Source of the DNA: Actinoalloteichus_B caeruleus
Lineage (GTDB): Bacteria; Actinomycetota; Actinomycetes; Mycobacteriales; Pseudonocardiaceae
DNA: 64,000 nt
Strand: one strand, 5' to 3'
Assembly (NCBI RefSeq): GCF_000718005.1
Contig: NZ_JODV01000007.1
Below the pieces are notes generated by a model that saw nothing but the letters and a program-made list of their open reading frames with translations, was not told where the DNA came from and searched no databases. A program made the position numbers and the translations under genes. Below are positions 27,233 through 35,772 of the stretch, in pieces; position 1 is the first letter of the stretch; each line of letters begins with the position of its first letter.

Positions 27233-28081
27233 GTGGGCGGTAATCCGACGCTGGACAGACGCCGGCTTGGCACGGAACTCCGCGGCCTCCGCGAGGCCGC
27301 CGGCAAGACCCACCGCGAGGTCGCCGCCCACCTCGACTGCTCCCAGGGCAAGATCAGCCAGATCGAGCTGGGCAAGGTCCCCGTCCGCACCTCCGACGTC
27401 CGGCTCATGCTCGAGTTCTACGGCGCGGCGGCGGACGAGTTCGAGCGCCTGCGCACCCTGGCGAGCGAGTCGAAGCGGGTTGGCTGGTGGCAGGAGTACG
27501 GGAAGATCCTCCAGCCCGGCTTCGACACCTACATCGGGTTGGAGGCCGGGGCGACGGCGCTCCGGTCCTTCCACTCCGACGTGGTGCCCAGCCTGCTCCA
27601 GACCGAGGAGTACGCCCGGTGCAGCATGGCGGCGGGCGCCGACCCGGGCTGCGCGACCGGGCGGCTGTTGCGCGTGCAGCAGCGGCGCCAGGAACGGCTG
27701 GCCGCGCCGGAGCCCCTCGACCTGCGGGTGGTGATCGACGAGGGCGCGCTGCGCCGCTTCGTCGGCGGCCCCGGGGTCCTGCGGGCTCAGCTCGAACACC
27801 TGGTGCTGGTGTCCTACCGCCGGAACGTCACCGTCCGCGTGCTGCCGTTCAGCGCCGGCGAGCACCCCCTGCTCGGTGACAACGTGACCTACGTCGAGTT
27901 GCCGGACCCCGCCAACCCCGCCGTGGTCTTCCTCCAGAACTCGGCCGCCTGCACCTTCCTGGACAAGCCGGCGCAGACCCGGCGGTACGCGACGGCCCTC
28001 GACCAGCTGGAGAAACTGGCCCTCGACCCCAGGGACTCGATCAGGCTGATCGCCGGGGTCGCCGACGGGATCGGGGGTTGA
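27233..28081 (+). CDS. XRE-family regulator with DUF5753 domain
   Basis: 282 residues. N-terminal HTH (LGTELRGLREAAGKTHREVA; DCSQGKISQIELGKVPV) and a DUF5753 effector domain (YIGLEAGATALRSFHSDVVP, LLQTEEYARCSM, VRVLPFSAGEH). GTG start with GAGGGGG upstream. Unlike the first XRE gene it has no DUF397 partner. It is transcribed toward pstB with a 48-base convergent gap. Confidence 0.92.
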   Translation: MGGNPTLDRRRLGTELRGLREAAGKTHREVAAHLDCSQGKISQIELGKVPVRTSDVRLMLEFYGAAADEFERLRTLASESKRVGWWQEYGKILQPGFDTYIGLEAGATALRSFHSDVVPSLLQTEEYARCSMAAGADPGCATGRLLRVQQRRQERLAAPEPLDLRVVIDEGALRRFVGGPGVLRAQLEHLVLVSYRRNVTVRVLPFSAGEHPLLGDNVTYVELPDPANPAVVFLQNSAACTFLDKPAQTRRYATALDQLEKLALDPRDSIRLIAGVADGIGG

Positions 28082-28129
28082 GGCCCACCGTCCCGCCGGC
28101 GGCGGGCGGACCGCCTCGACCGGGTCGGA

Positions 28130-28906
28130 TCAGCCGAAGCGGCCGGAGATGTAGTCCTCGGTGGCCCGCTGGCTGGGGTTGGAGAAGATCCTGCTGGTCT
28201 CGTCGATCTCGACCAAACGGCCCGGCTGCCCCACCCCGTGCAGGTTGAAGAAGGCGGTCTGGTCACTGACCCGCGCGGCCTGCTGCATGTTGTGGGTGAC
28301 GATGACGATCGTGAAGTCCTGCTTGAGCTCGGTGATCAGGTCCTCGATGGCCAGGGTGGAGATTGGGTCGAGAGCCGAGCAGGGCTCGTCCATGAGCAGC
28401 ACGTCCGGTTGGACGGCGATGGCCCTGGCGATGCAGAGCCGCTGCTGCTGTCCGCCGGACAGCCCACCACCGGGCTTGTTCAGCCGGTCCTTGACCTCCT
28501 CCCAGAGGTTCGCGCCGCGCAGCGACCGCTCGCAGACCTCGTCGAGCTGCTGGCGGTTCTTCGTCCCCGCGAGCCGCAGCCCGGCCACGACGTTGTCGCG
28601 GATGGACATGGTCGGGAACGGGTTGGGCCGCTGGAAGACCATGCCGATGGTGCGGCGGACCTCGACCGGGTCCACGCCGGCGCCGTAGATGTCGGCGCCG
28701 TCGAGCAGGACGCTGCCGTCGACCCGCGCGCCGGGGATCACCTCGTGCATCCGGTTCAGCGAACGGAGCACGGTCGACTTCCCGCACCCCGAGGGGCCGA
28801 TGAACGCCGTGACGCTGCGCGGCGGCACCGAGAGCGTCACGTTCTCCACGGCGTGGAACTTGCCGTAGTAGATGTTCAGGTCCTTGACGTCAATGCGCTT
28901 GGCCAT
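28130..28906 (-). CDS. pstB: phosphate ABC transporter ATP-binding protein
   Basis: 258 residues with Walker A GPSGCGKST, Q-loop MVFQRPNPFP, signature LSGGQQQRLCIARA, Walker B VLLMDEPCSALD and the H-loop THNMQQAARVSD. It energises high-affinity phosphate uptake. ATG at 28906, 16 bases after pstA. Last gene of pstSCAB. Confidence 0.98.
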   Translation of the reverse strand: MAKRIDVKDLNIYYGKFHAVENVTLSVPPRSVTAFIGPSGCGKSTVLRSLNRMHEVIPGARVDGSVLLDGADIYGAGVDPVEVRRTIGMVFQRPNPFPTMSIRDNVVAGLRLAGTKNRQQLDEVCERSLRGANLWEEVKDRLNKPGGGLSGGQQQRLCIARAIAVQPDVLLMDEPCSALDPISTLAIEDLITELKQDFTIVIVTHNMQQAARVSDQTAFFNLHGVGQPGRLVEIDETSRIFSNPSQRATEDYISGRFG

Positions 28907-28922
28907 CGTGATTACGTCCCGA

Positions 28923-29843
28923 CTACTTGGTCTTGACCGCGGACAGCCTCGACACGAGGGTGGCGGCGAGATTGAAGAGCATGATGATCAGGATCAGGGT
29001 GAGCGCGGCTCCCCAGGTCCGGTTGAAGCCGGCGGCCTCCGGGTTGGTGAACTCCTTGACCATCAACAGCGGCAGGTTGGCCATGCTGCCCTCGAAGATG
29101 TCCATGTTGATCCGCGCCGAGTAGGCCATCAGGATCAGCGCGGGAGCGGTCTCACCCATGATCCGCGCGACGCCCAGCATGACGCCGGTGACGATACCGG
29201 AGAGGGCCGTCGGGATGACGACCTTGACGATCGTCTTCCACTTGGGGATGCCCAGGGCGTAGGAGGCCTCCCGCAACTCGTTGGGCACCACCCGCAGCAT
29301 CTCCTCGGTACTGCGCACGACCATCGGGATCATCAGCAGCAGCAACGCCAGGCAGTTCGCGAACGCGCTGCGGGAGAACCCGAAGATGCTGATCCAGACC
29401 GAGTACACGAACAGCGCGGCAACGATGGACGGCACGCCGGTGAGGATGTCCACCGTGAAGGTCGTCACCCGGGCGAAGCGGGTTCCGGCCCCGTACTCCA
29501 CCAGGTAGATGCCGACCAGGATGCCGATGGGCACGGCGATCACGGCGGTGACGAGTCCCTGCGCGATGGTGCCGTAGATGGCGTGGTACGCGCCACCGAG
29601 GTCCTCATTCGCCCGGACTCCCGAGAGGGAGTGGCTCCACCAGTCGGCTCGGAGCAGGCTCTCCATGCCCCGGCTCGCCACGGTCCACAGCACCCAGACC
29701 AGGGGGATGACCGCCACGACGAAGCACAGCGACACCATCACCGTGGCCGCGAGGTTCTTCGCCTTGCGTCCGGTGCTGATGCCCTGGAACGACGGGGGCT
29801 GGGCGGGGCGTTCCAGTTCGAGTTCGGTGCTCACTTCTCTCAC
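28923..29843 (-). CDS. pstA: phosphate ABC transporter permease PstA
   Basis: 306 residues, six membrane helices, with the coupling-loop EAA motif (ELREASYALGIPKWKTIVKV) and GVARIMGETAPALILMA. The GTG at 29843 overlaps the pstC stop by four bases (GTGA). A second GTG at 29834 is possible. Confidence 0.96.
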   Translation of the reverse strand: MREVSTELELERPAQPPSFQGISTGRKAKNLAATVMVSLCFVVAVIPLVWVLWTVASRGMESLLRADWWSHSLSGVRANEDLGGAYHAIYGTIAQGLVTAVIAVPIGILVGIYLVEYGAGTRFARVTTFTVDILTGVPSIVAALFVYSVWISIFGFSRSAFANCLALLLLMIPMVVRSTEEMLRVVPNELREASYALGIPKWKTIVKVVIPTALSGIVTGVMLGVARIMGETAPALILMAYSARINMDIFEGSMANLPLLMVKEFTNPEAAGFNRTWGAALTLILIIMLFNLAATLVSRLSAVKTK

Positions 29844-30847
29844 TTCCCCGTCCGGCTGGTGGTGATCCAGCGAGCCAGCGCGTTCACCACGAAGGTGAGC
29901 ACGAAGAGCACCAACCCGGCGGCGATGTAGGCCCCGGCGGAGATCTCGTTGTTGAACTCGGCGGCGTCGTTGGCGATCTTCGACGCGATGGTGGCGTCCC
30001 CGTCGAACAGGGACAGCTCCGGGGCCCTCCCGGAGGCCCCCGAGAGGATCAGGTAGAGGGCGACGGTCTCACCGAGCGCCCGGCCGAGGCCCAGCATCGA
30101 ACCGCTGACGTACCCGGCGCGCCCGAAGGGCAGCACGGTGGTCCTGATGACCTCCCACCGGGTCGCGCCGAGCGCGAGCGCGCCCTCGATCTGGTCCTTC
30201 GGTGTCCGCTCGAAGATCTCGCGCGTGATGGCGGTGATGATCGGCAGGATCATGACCGCGAGGACGATGCCGGCCGTGAAGATCGTGCCGCCGCCACGGA
30301 TGGAGACGTTGCCGTCGGAGAACAGCGGGAACCAACCGAGGTTGGTGTTCAGCCACTCGGCGGTCGGGACGAGCGCCGGGCCGAGCACCTGGAGCCCCCA
30401 CAGGCCGAAGATGATCGAGGGCACCGCGGCGAGCAGGTCGATGATGTAGGCGAAGACCCGGGCCAGGGCCCTTGGCGCGTACTGGGTGAGGAACAGCGCG
30501 ATGCCCAACGCCACCGGCATCGCCAGCACCAGCGCGAAGGCGGCGGTGGCGACCGTCACCCAGAGCAGGTAGAGGATGCCGAACCGCATGTCGTTCGGGT
30601 CCCCGGTGGTCCACTCACCGCTGGTGAGGAAGGAGACCTGGTTGGCCTGGAGCGAGGGGAGCGCCTGGAGCAGCAGGAAGATCCCGATCGCGGCGATGAG
30701 CGCCACCACGAAGCCGCCGGAGCCGAGCGCGAGGCCCCGGAACACGCGGTCGCCGGGACGCCGGACCGTGCCACCCCGACCGGCGGAACCGGCCGCTGGC
30801 GGCTCCGCGCCACTGCCAGTGTTGGTGGTTTCGGTTGCGTTGCTGAT
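29840..30847 (-). CDS. pstC: phosphate ABC transporter permease PstC, apparent ATC start
   Basis: 335 residues if started at 30847, with six membrane helices and the EAA loop (IEGALALGATRWEVIRTTVL) plus SMLGLGRALGETVALYLIL. There is no ATG, GTG or TTG between the in-frame stop near 30893 and the GTG at 30745. GGAGG lies five bases before an ATC at 30847, and the encoded N-terminus contains RPGDRVFRGL, a motif recalled from Streptomyces PstC upstream of the first helix. I infer initiation at ATC. A conventional annotation would start at 30745 (301 residues) with no ribosome site. Confidence 0.9.
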   Translation of the reverse strand: MSNATETTNTGSGAEPPAAGSAGRGGTVRRPGDRVFRGLALGSGGFVVALIAAIGIFLLLQALPSLQANQVSFLTSGEWTTGDPNDMRFGILYLLWVTVATAAFALVLAMPVALGIALFLTQYAPRALARVFAYIIDLLAAVPSIIFGLWGLQVLGPALVPTAEWLNTNLGWFPLFSDGNVSIRGGGTIFTAGIVLAVMILPIITAITREIFERTPKDQIEGALALGATRWEVIRTTVLPFGRAGYVSGSMLGLGRALGETVALYLILSGASGRAPELSLFDGDATIASKIANDAAEFNNEISAGAYIAAGLVLFVLTFVVNALARWITTSRTGK

Positions 30848-30869
30848 GGGACCCTCCGGAAAAGCCGGT

Positions 30870-30894
30870 GACGCCCCACGCTGGGTGGGGCGTC
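30870..30894 (-). terminator. intercistronic hairpin between pstS and pstC
   Basis: On the minus strand GACGCCCCAC and GTGGGGCGTC form a perfect 10-bp stem with a five-base loop, followed a few bases later by TTTT. It lies 60 bases after the pstS stop and just before the pstC ribosome site. It probably attenuates or stabilises, giving more PstS than PstCAB. Confidence 0.7.
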
Positions 30895-30954
30895 AAGCCG
30901 CTCACTTACTGCTGACCCAGTGTCCCGCGCGGGGGAACACGGCAGGCGCCCTGG

Positions 30955-32070
30955 TCACGAAATGGTCTCGACGGAGTCCAGCAGCTGCTCCTGGAACTCG
31001 TCGGGCAGCGGCACGTACCCGAGGGTGGAGAGGTTCTCCTGGCCGGTGGTGGCCGCGACCCGCAGGAAGGACTTCACGGCCTCCGCCGTCTCGCTCTCGG
31101 GGTACTCCGAGCACACGATCTGGTAGGTCGCCATGACCAGCGGGTAGGCGCCCTCGGTCTGGGTCCCGTACACCGAGTCGAGGTCGATGACCATGTCGGC
31201 GCCGTCACCGGCGAGCGAGGCGTTGGTGATCGCGGCCCCGGTGCTCTCGTCGTTCAGCTCGACCGCGCCGGAACCGTTGTCGATCTGGGCGATGCTCAGG
31301 TCGTTGCTGTGCGCGAAGGACACCTCGACGTAGGTGACGGAGCCCTCGGTGCTGGCGACGCCGCTGGCGACACCGTCGGACTTGGCCCGGCCGTCACCGA
31401 CGCCGCCGGTGAAGGACTTGCCCCCGCCGGAGGTCCAGGCGTCACCGGCCGCGGCCTCCAGGTACTGCTGGAAGTTCTCGGTGGTGCCGGACTCGTCACT
31501 GCGGAAGATCGGGAGGATCTCCTGGTCCGGGAGGTCCACGCCCTCGTTCAGCGCGGCGATGGCGTCGTCGTTCCAGGACGTGATGGTCCCGTTGAAGATC
31601 TGGGCGATGGTCTCGCCGTCCAGCACCAGGTCGTCCACACCCGGGAGGTTGTAGGCGATCGCGACCGGGCCGAAGACCATCGGCAGGTGCAGCGGGACCG
31701 CGCCCTCGCACCGGTCCGTCGCGGCGGTGATCTCCTCGTCCTTCAGGGGCGAGTCGGAACCGGCGAAGTCGACCTGACCCGCGTTGAACTGCTTGATGCC
31801 CGCACCGGAACCGGTGGGGTTGTAGTCGATGGAGAAGCCCGCGCACTCTTCCTGGTAGACGACGCTGAACTCGTCCATCGCGTTGGCCTGGGAGGACGCA
31901 CCCTCGGCCTGGATGTTCTCCTGGCCAGCGCACTCGCCGCTGGTGCCGCCGTTGCCCCCCTGCGCGTCGTCACCACGGCTGGCACTGTTGTCGTCGGTAC
32001 CGCAGGCCGAGAGCAGCAGAGCGCTAGCGGCGGCCAGGCCCAACGCGGTGAGGTGCCGCTTGGTCTTCAC
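30955..32070 (-). CDS. pstS: phosphate-binding lipoprotein PstS
   Basis: 371 residues. Signal peptide with lipobox LSAC (Cys23), a Gly/Ser/Asp linker, then the phosphate-binding fold: GASSQANAMDEF, NPTGSGAGIKQF, FAGSDSPLKD, FRSDESGTTENFQQYLEA, all typical PstS anion contacts. GTG start after GGAGGATCAC. First gene of pstSCAB, preceded by a PHO box. Confidence 0.97.
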   Translation of the reverse strand: MKTKRHLTALGLAAASALLLSACGTDDNSASRGDDAQGGNGGTSGECAGQENIQAEGASSQANAMDEFSVVYQEECAGFSIDYNPTGSGAGIKQFNAGQVDFAGSDSPLKDEEITAATDRCEGAVPLHLPMVFGPVAIAYNLPGVDDLVLDGETIAQIFNGTITSWNDDAIAALNEGVDLPDQEILPIFRSDESGTTENFQQYLEAAAGDAWTSGGGKSFTGGVGDGRAKSDGVASGVASTEGSVTYVEVSFAHSNDLSIAQIDNGSGAVELNDESTGAAITNASLAGDGADMVIDLDSVYGTQTEGAYPLVMATYQIVCSEYPESETAEAVKSFLRVAATTGQENLSTLGYVPLPDEFQEQLLDSVETIS

Positions 32071-32125
32071 GTGATCCTCCAGAACCGGAGATTTCCCTCT
32101 GGGCAGCGGTTTGCCGCCGATGAGG

Positions 32126-32131
32126 ACGGTA
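32126..32131 (-). promoter_or_regulatory. -10 box of the pst operon
   Basis: On the minus strand TACCGT lies about 55 bases upstream of the pstS start and 31 bases downstream of the PHO box, so PhoP would bind just upstream of the -35 region. Confidence 0.5.
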
Positions 32132-32162
32132 GGCAGTGCTGGTGGCCTACTCCTGGGGGGAA

Positions 32163-32180
32163 GGTGAACGAAAGGTGAAC
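32163..32180 (-). promoter_or_regulatory. PHO box (PhoP operator) upstream of pstS
   Basis: On the minus strand two GTTCACC heptamers occur at 32174-32180 and 32163-32169 with an exact 11-base period and the same following TTYC. Actinobacterial PhoP boxes are direct repeats of GTTCACC-like units at 11-base spacing. This is a near-ideal phosphate-starvation operator. Confidence 0.88.
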
Positions 32181-32289
32181 AAGTCGCTGCGAGTCACGAT
32201 TCCGCGCGGCAGGAGGCCCCTCCTGGCAGGAACTACCCCGCCTATCAGGCGACTTGGGCATCACGTTCGGTAGTTGCCGCCGCAGCAGC

Positions 32290-33252
32290 TCACCGGGAGA
32301 ACTGAACATCGGTCTCGCGGTGGGTGAAGCCCAGCTTCTCGTACACCCGGATGGCTGCCCCGTTGTCGCCCTCGACGTAGAGCAGCACGTCATCGAGCCC
32401 CTGGCCCGCGAGGTGGCGCAGCCCCGCCAGGGTCAGCGCCGTGCCAAGACCGGTGCCCTGGGCCTCCGGGTGCACGCCGAGCACGTAGACCTCGCCGTGC
32501 GGTTGGTCGCCCTGGTGCACCTTCGTCCAGTGGAAACCCAGCACCCTGCCCTCGCCGTCGACGGCGAGCAGGAACCCCGCCGGGTCGAACCACGCCTCCT
32601 CCTGCTGGCGCCGCAGGTCGGCGACGCTCAACGAGCCCTGCTCCGGGTGCCAGGCGAAGGCGAGGCGGTTGACCTCGACCACCTCCTCCTCGTCCCGCCC
32701 CGGGACGAAGGAGCGCACCCCGACCCCCTCCGGCCAGCGGGGCTCCGGCAAGGTCGGCGACAGCTTCGCCCACATCCGCCAGAGCTGGCGGGCCTCCCGG
32801 AAACCGAAGCGGGCCGCGAGCCGCGCCGCCGCCGGGTGCCCGCTGTGGGACCACACGCGCAGCGTGTCGCCGGGTTCGCCCTCCTGGGTCACGGGCAGGC
32901 CCATCCGCTCGAGGAGCGCACGGACCAGCTCCGAGCCGACCCCGGCACCCCGGTGTTCGGGGTGCACGACCAGTTCGGCGACGGCGCGCCCCTCGGAGTC
33001 GCCCTCGGTGTCGAGGAACGCGTACCCGGCCAGCTCTCCCCCGGCCAGGCGGGCGACGAAGTGCTCCGAGCCGGCGAGGTCGCCCTGGACCCGCTCCACC
33101 TGCTCGGCGGCGGGGCTCCGCTCGCGCAGTCGGCGCAGCACCTGATCGGACACCGGTGCCGCCCCGTCGGCGGCCGTCGCCGCGTCGAGCAGGGCATCCA
33201 CCTCGGCCACGGTTCCGGCGGACAGGCCGTTGCGCCAGGTCACAGTCAGCAC
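32290..33252 (-). CDS. mshD: mycothiol synthase
   Basis: 320 residues, tandem GNAT domains. The N-terminal half has ELVVHPEHRGAGVGSELV; the C-terminal active half has HGEVYVLGVHPEAQGTGLG and DVLLYVEGDNGAAIRVYEKL. It acetylates Cys-GlcN-Ins with acetyl-CoA in the last step of mycothiol synthesis. GTG start; -10 box TACCGT (33259-33264) six bases upstream predicts a leaderless mRNA. Positional match to Rv0819. Confidence 0.96.
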   Translation of the reverse strand: MLTVTWRNGLSAGTVAEVDALLDAATAADGAAPVSDQVLRRLRERSPAAEQVERVQGDLAGSEHFVARLAGGELAGYAFLDTEGDSEGRAVAELVVHPEHRGAGVGSELVRALLERMGLPVTQEGEPGDTLRVWSHSGHPAAARLAARFGFREARQLWRMWAKLSPTLPEPRWPEGVGVRSFVPGRDEEEVVEVNRLAFAWHPEQGSLSVADLRRQQEEAWFDPAGFLLAVDGEGRVLGFHWTKVHQGDQPHGEVYVLGVHPEAQGTGLGTALTLAGLRHLAGQGLDDVLLYVEGDNGAAIRVYEKLGFTHRETDVQFSR

Positions 33253-33279
33253 GACTCCACGGTAACCGTCGCCGGCGGG

Positions 33280-34050
33280 CTAGCGAGCGCCCCGTCCGAC
33301 TGGCACCGCGCCACGCTCCGGCCGGGCCCCCGACTCCGGCGTGGAGTCGACCTCCGCGCCCCTGGCCGCGCGCGCCGAACCCAGGCGCACGAACTTGTAC
33401 CCGACGTTGCGGACGGTCCCGATGAGCTGCTCGTGCTCGGGTCCGAGCTTCGCCCGCAGCCGCCGCACGTGCACGTCGACGGTGCGCGCTCCACCGAAGA
33501 AGTCGTAACCCCAGACCTCCTGGAGCAGCTGGGCCCTGGTGAAGACGCGGCCCGCGTGCTGCGCGAGGTACTTGAGCAGCTCGAACTCCTTGTAGGTCAG
33601 TTCGAGCGCCCGGCCACGCAGCCTGGCCGTGTAGGTGGCCTCCTCGATGACGAGGTCACCGAACGCGACGACGTCGCCGTCACCGTCCCGCTGACGTCCG
33701 CCTCGACCTCGGACCAGGCGGAGCCGCGCCTCGACCTCGGCCGGCCCGGCGGTGGGGAGGAGGAAGTCCGCGACGCCCCACTCCTCGGTGAGGGCGACCA
33801 GGCCCCCCTCACCGACGATCGCCACGACCGGGGTCTCGGATCCAGCCCCTTCGAGCAGGGCGCAGAGCCGTCGCGCCTCGGCCAGGTCGGTGGTGGCGTC
33901 CACCAGGATGAGATCGCTGGACCTGCGGTCGATGAGCGTGGTGGGCTCCGGGGGAGCGACCTGCACCCAGTGCGGCAGCAGGGACAGCGCCGGTAGGACG
34001 GCGTGCGGATTCGGGGCGGAGGTGAGGAGCAGAATCTCGAAACCAGCCAT
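33280..34050 (-). CDS. glnR: OmpR-family nitrogen regulator GlnR
   Basis: 256 residues. Atypical receiver domain (ILLLTSAPNPHAVLPALSLL, DLILVDATTDLAEARRLC, VVAIVGEGGLVALTEEWG) and a winged-helix domain nearly identical to Streptomyces GlnR (ELTYKEFELLKYLAQHAGRV, TRAQLLQEVWGYDFFGGART, GTVRNVGYKFV). GlnR is an orphan regulator of nitrogen and carbon uptake genes. The last 30 residues are an extra Glu/Arg/Pro tail. ATG at 34050 after GGGAGG. Upstream of mshD with a 27-base gap. Confidence 0.94.
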   Translation of the reverse strand: MAGFEILLLTSAPNPHAVLPALSLLPHWVQVAPPEPTTLIDRRSSDLILVDATTDLAEARRLCALLEGAGSETPVVAIVGEGGLVALTEEWGVADFLLPTAGPAEVEARLRLVRGRGGRQRDGDGDVVAFGDLVIEEATYTARLRGRALELTYKEFELLKYLAQHAGRVFTRAQLLQEVWGYDFFGGARTVDVHVRRLRAKLGPEHEQLIGTVRNVGYKFVRLGSARAARGAEVDSTPESGARPERGAVPVGRGAR

Positions 34051-34144
34051 GCCGTGGCCTCCCTTCGTGCCGGCCACGGCGAGCAACGTCACGACCGGCG
34101 TACCAGGCCTCGTTGCCCTCCGAACATGAGGGAGTATAAGCACT

Positions 34145-34978
34145 GTGACCCGCCCGAAACGAGAGCTGACCGCGCATGTCACAGCCGTGACGAGCGACGG
34201 CGTGCGGTTACGTGGCGTACACCTGCCCGGTCCCTCGGCCGGCTGCCCGGCCCCCGGCCGCCCCGACACCGCCATCGTGGTCGCGCACGGATTCACCAAC
34301 CACAGCGCCACCCCGGCGATGGACCGCCTCCTGCGCCGGCTCGCCAGGCGCGCGGCGGTCTTCGCCTTCGACTTCCGCGGGCACGGCCGGTCCGGCGGCG
34401 CCACGAGCGTGGGCGACCGGGAGGTCCTGGACATCGCCGCCGCGGTGGGGTTCGCCCGCAACTGCGGGTTCCGGCACGTCGCGACACTCGGGTTCTCCCT
34501 CGGCGCCGCCGTGGTGCTCCGGCACACCGCGCTGAGCGACCCCGCCCACCGCCCCCAGGCCGTCTGCGCGGTGAGCGGTCCCGCTCGCTGGTGGGTCCGG
34601 GAGACCGCTCCCATGCGCCGCGTGCACTGGCTGCTGGAGCAGCCGGCCGGGCGGCTGGTGGCCAGGTCGCTGGGGGTCCGACTCGGCGCTCCGTGGCGGG
34701 AGGTCCCGCTCTCCCCTGTCGAGGTCGCGGACCGGGTCGCACCGACCCCGCTGCTGCTCCTGCACGGAGAACGGGACCACTACCTGCCCACCGACCACGC
34801 CGTGGCGCTGCACGACGCCGCCGGGGAACACGGCGAGTTGTGGCTCGAACGGGACATGGGCCACGGCGAGGGCGGCATGACCCCCGCCGTCGCCGACCGG
34901 GTCGCCGAGTGGCTGCTCGACCACGCGGTTCCCCCGACTCGCCACCGCCACCTCATCAAGACGGGAATGTCCGGTTGA
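34145..34978 (+). CDS. alpha/beta hydrolase
   Basis: 277 residues. Oxyanion region IVVAHGFTNHSATPAMD, nucleophile elbow GFSLGA, acid in LLLLHGERDHYLP and histidine in DMGHGEGG. No signal peptide, so cytoplasmic. GTG start with GAGGGAG 10 bases upstream and a TATAAG hexamer between. The stop overlaps the TTG of lmeA. Substrate unknown; a lipid or acyl ester is plausible from the neighbour. Confidence 0.86.
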   Translation: MTRPKRELTAHVTAVTSDGVRLRGVHLPGPSAGCPAPGRPDTAIVVAHGFTNHSATPAMDRLLRRLARRAAVFAFDFRGHGRSGGATSVGDREVLDIAAAVGFARNCGFRHVATLGFSLGAAVVLRHTALSDPAHRPQAVCAVSGPARWWVRETAPMRRVHWLLEQPAGRLVARSLGVRLGAPWREVPLSPVEVADRVAPTPLLLLHGERDHYLPTDHAVALHDAAGEHGELWLERDMGHGEGGMTPAVADRVAEWLLDHAVPPTRHRHLIKTGMSG

Positions 34979-35766
34979 AGAAGTTAGTCATCGCGATCGT
35001 CATCCTGGCCGGGCTCCTCGTGGTCGCCGACTTCGGCGCGGCGGCCGCCGCCGAGTACCAGGTGTCCAACCGGCTCCGCAACGTCCTCGGCCTCGCGGAC
35101 GACCCCGAGGTGCGGGTGAACGGCTTCCCGTTCCTCACCCAGGCGGCGGCGGGCGACTTCCGGGACGTCCAGGTCTCGGCGAACGGGGTCCCGGTCGGTG
35201 AGCTGCGGGACGTGGGTGTCGAGGCCACCCTCCGCCACGTGCGGCTCTCGCTGTCCGACGTCATCGGCGGCTCCCTCCAGGAGGTGCGCATCGACGAGGT
35301 CGAGGGCCGGGTCCGCCTCCGGGCCAGCGACCTCGGCCGGGTGATCGGCATCCCCGACCTGCGGATCGAACCCGCTCCCCCCGAGGAGGTCGAGGAGGCT
35401 GCCGAGGGGGGCGACGAGGCCGGCGACGGGGCCGCCACGGCCAGTGACGCCACCACTGCCGCCGTGCAGCTGACCGGGTCCATCGACCTGGCCGGCGAGC
35501 AGGTGGAGGTCTCGGTGATCGGGACCATCTCGCTCACCGGCGGCACCCAGGTGGCGATCTCCCCGAGCCGGCTGGCGGTCGATCCCGGCGGCACGGGCCC
35601 CGTGGAGCTCGCACCCCAGCTCCAGCAGTCCCTGCTGGGTTCGTTCAGCACGACGGTGGAGGCTGGCAACCTCCCGCTCGACGTCACGCCCACCGCCGTG
35701 CGGGTGGAGAGCGGGGCGCTGCTGGTGGCGGGCTCCGCCACCGACGTGGTGATCCGGAACGGGTGA
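34975..35766 (+). CDS. lmeA: LmeA-family (DUF2993) phospholipid-binding protein
   Basis: 263 residues with an N-terminal signal anchor (KKLVIAIVILAGLLVVADFG) and a DUF2993 domain (VRVNGFPFLTQAAAGDFRDV, VEATLRHVRLSLSDVI, IRVE-like C-terminus). A Glu/Ala/Gly-rich insert splits the domain near residues 140-160. LmeA binds phospholipids and supports lipomannan elongation in mycobacteria. Start is TTG overlapping the hydrolase stop (TTGA). Positional match to Rv0817c. Confidence 0.87.
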   Translation: MKKLVIAIVILAGLLVVADFGAAAAAEYQVSNRLRNVLGLADDPEVRVNGFPFLTQAAAGDFRDVQVSANGVPVGELRDVGVEATLRHVRLSLSDVIGGSLQEVRIDEVEGRVRLRASDLGRVIGIPDLRIEPAPPEEVEEAAEGGDEAGDGAATASDATTAAVQLTGSIDLAGEQVEVSVIGTISLTGGTQVAISPSRLAVDPGGTGPVELAPQLQQSLLGSFSTTVEAGNLPLDVTPTAVRVESGALLVAGSATDVVIRNG

Positions 35767-35772
35767 GCGGCG

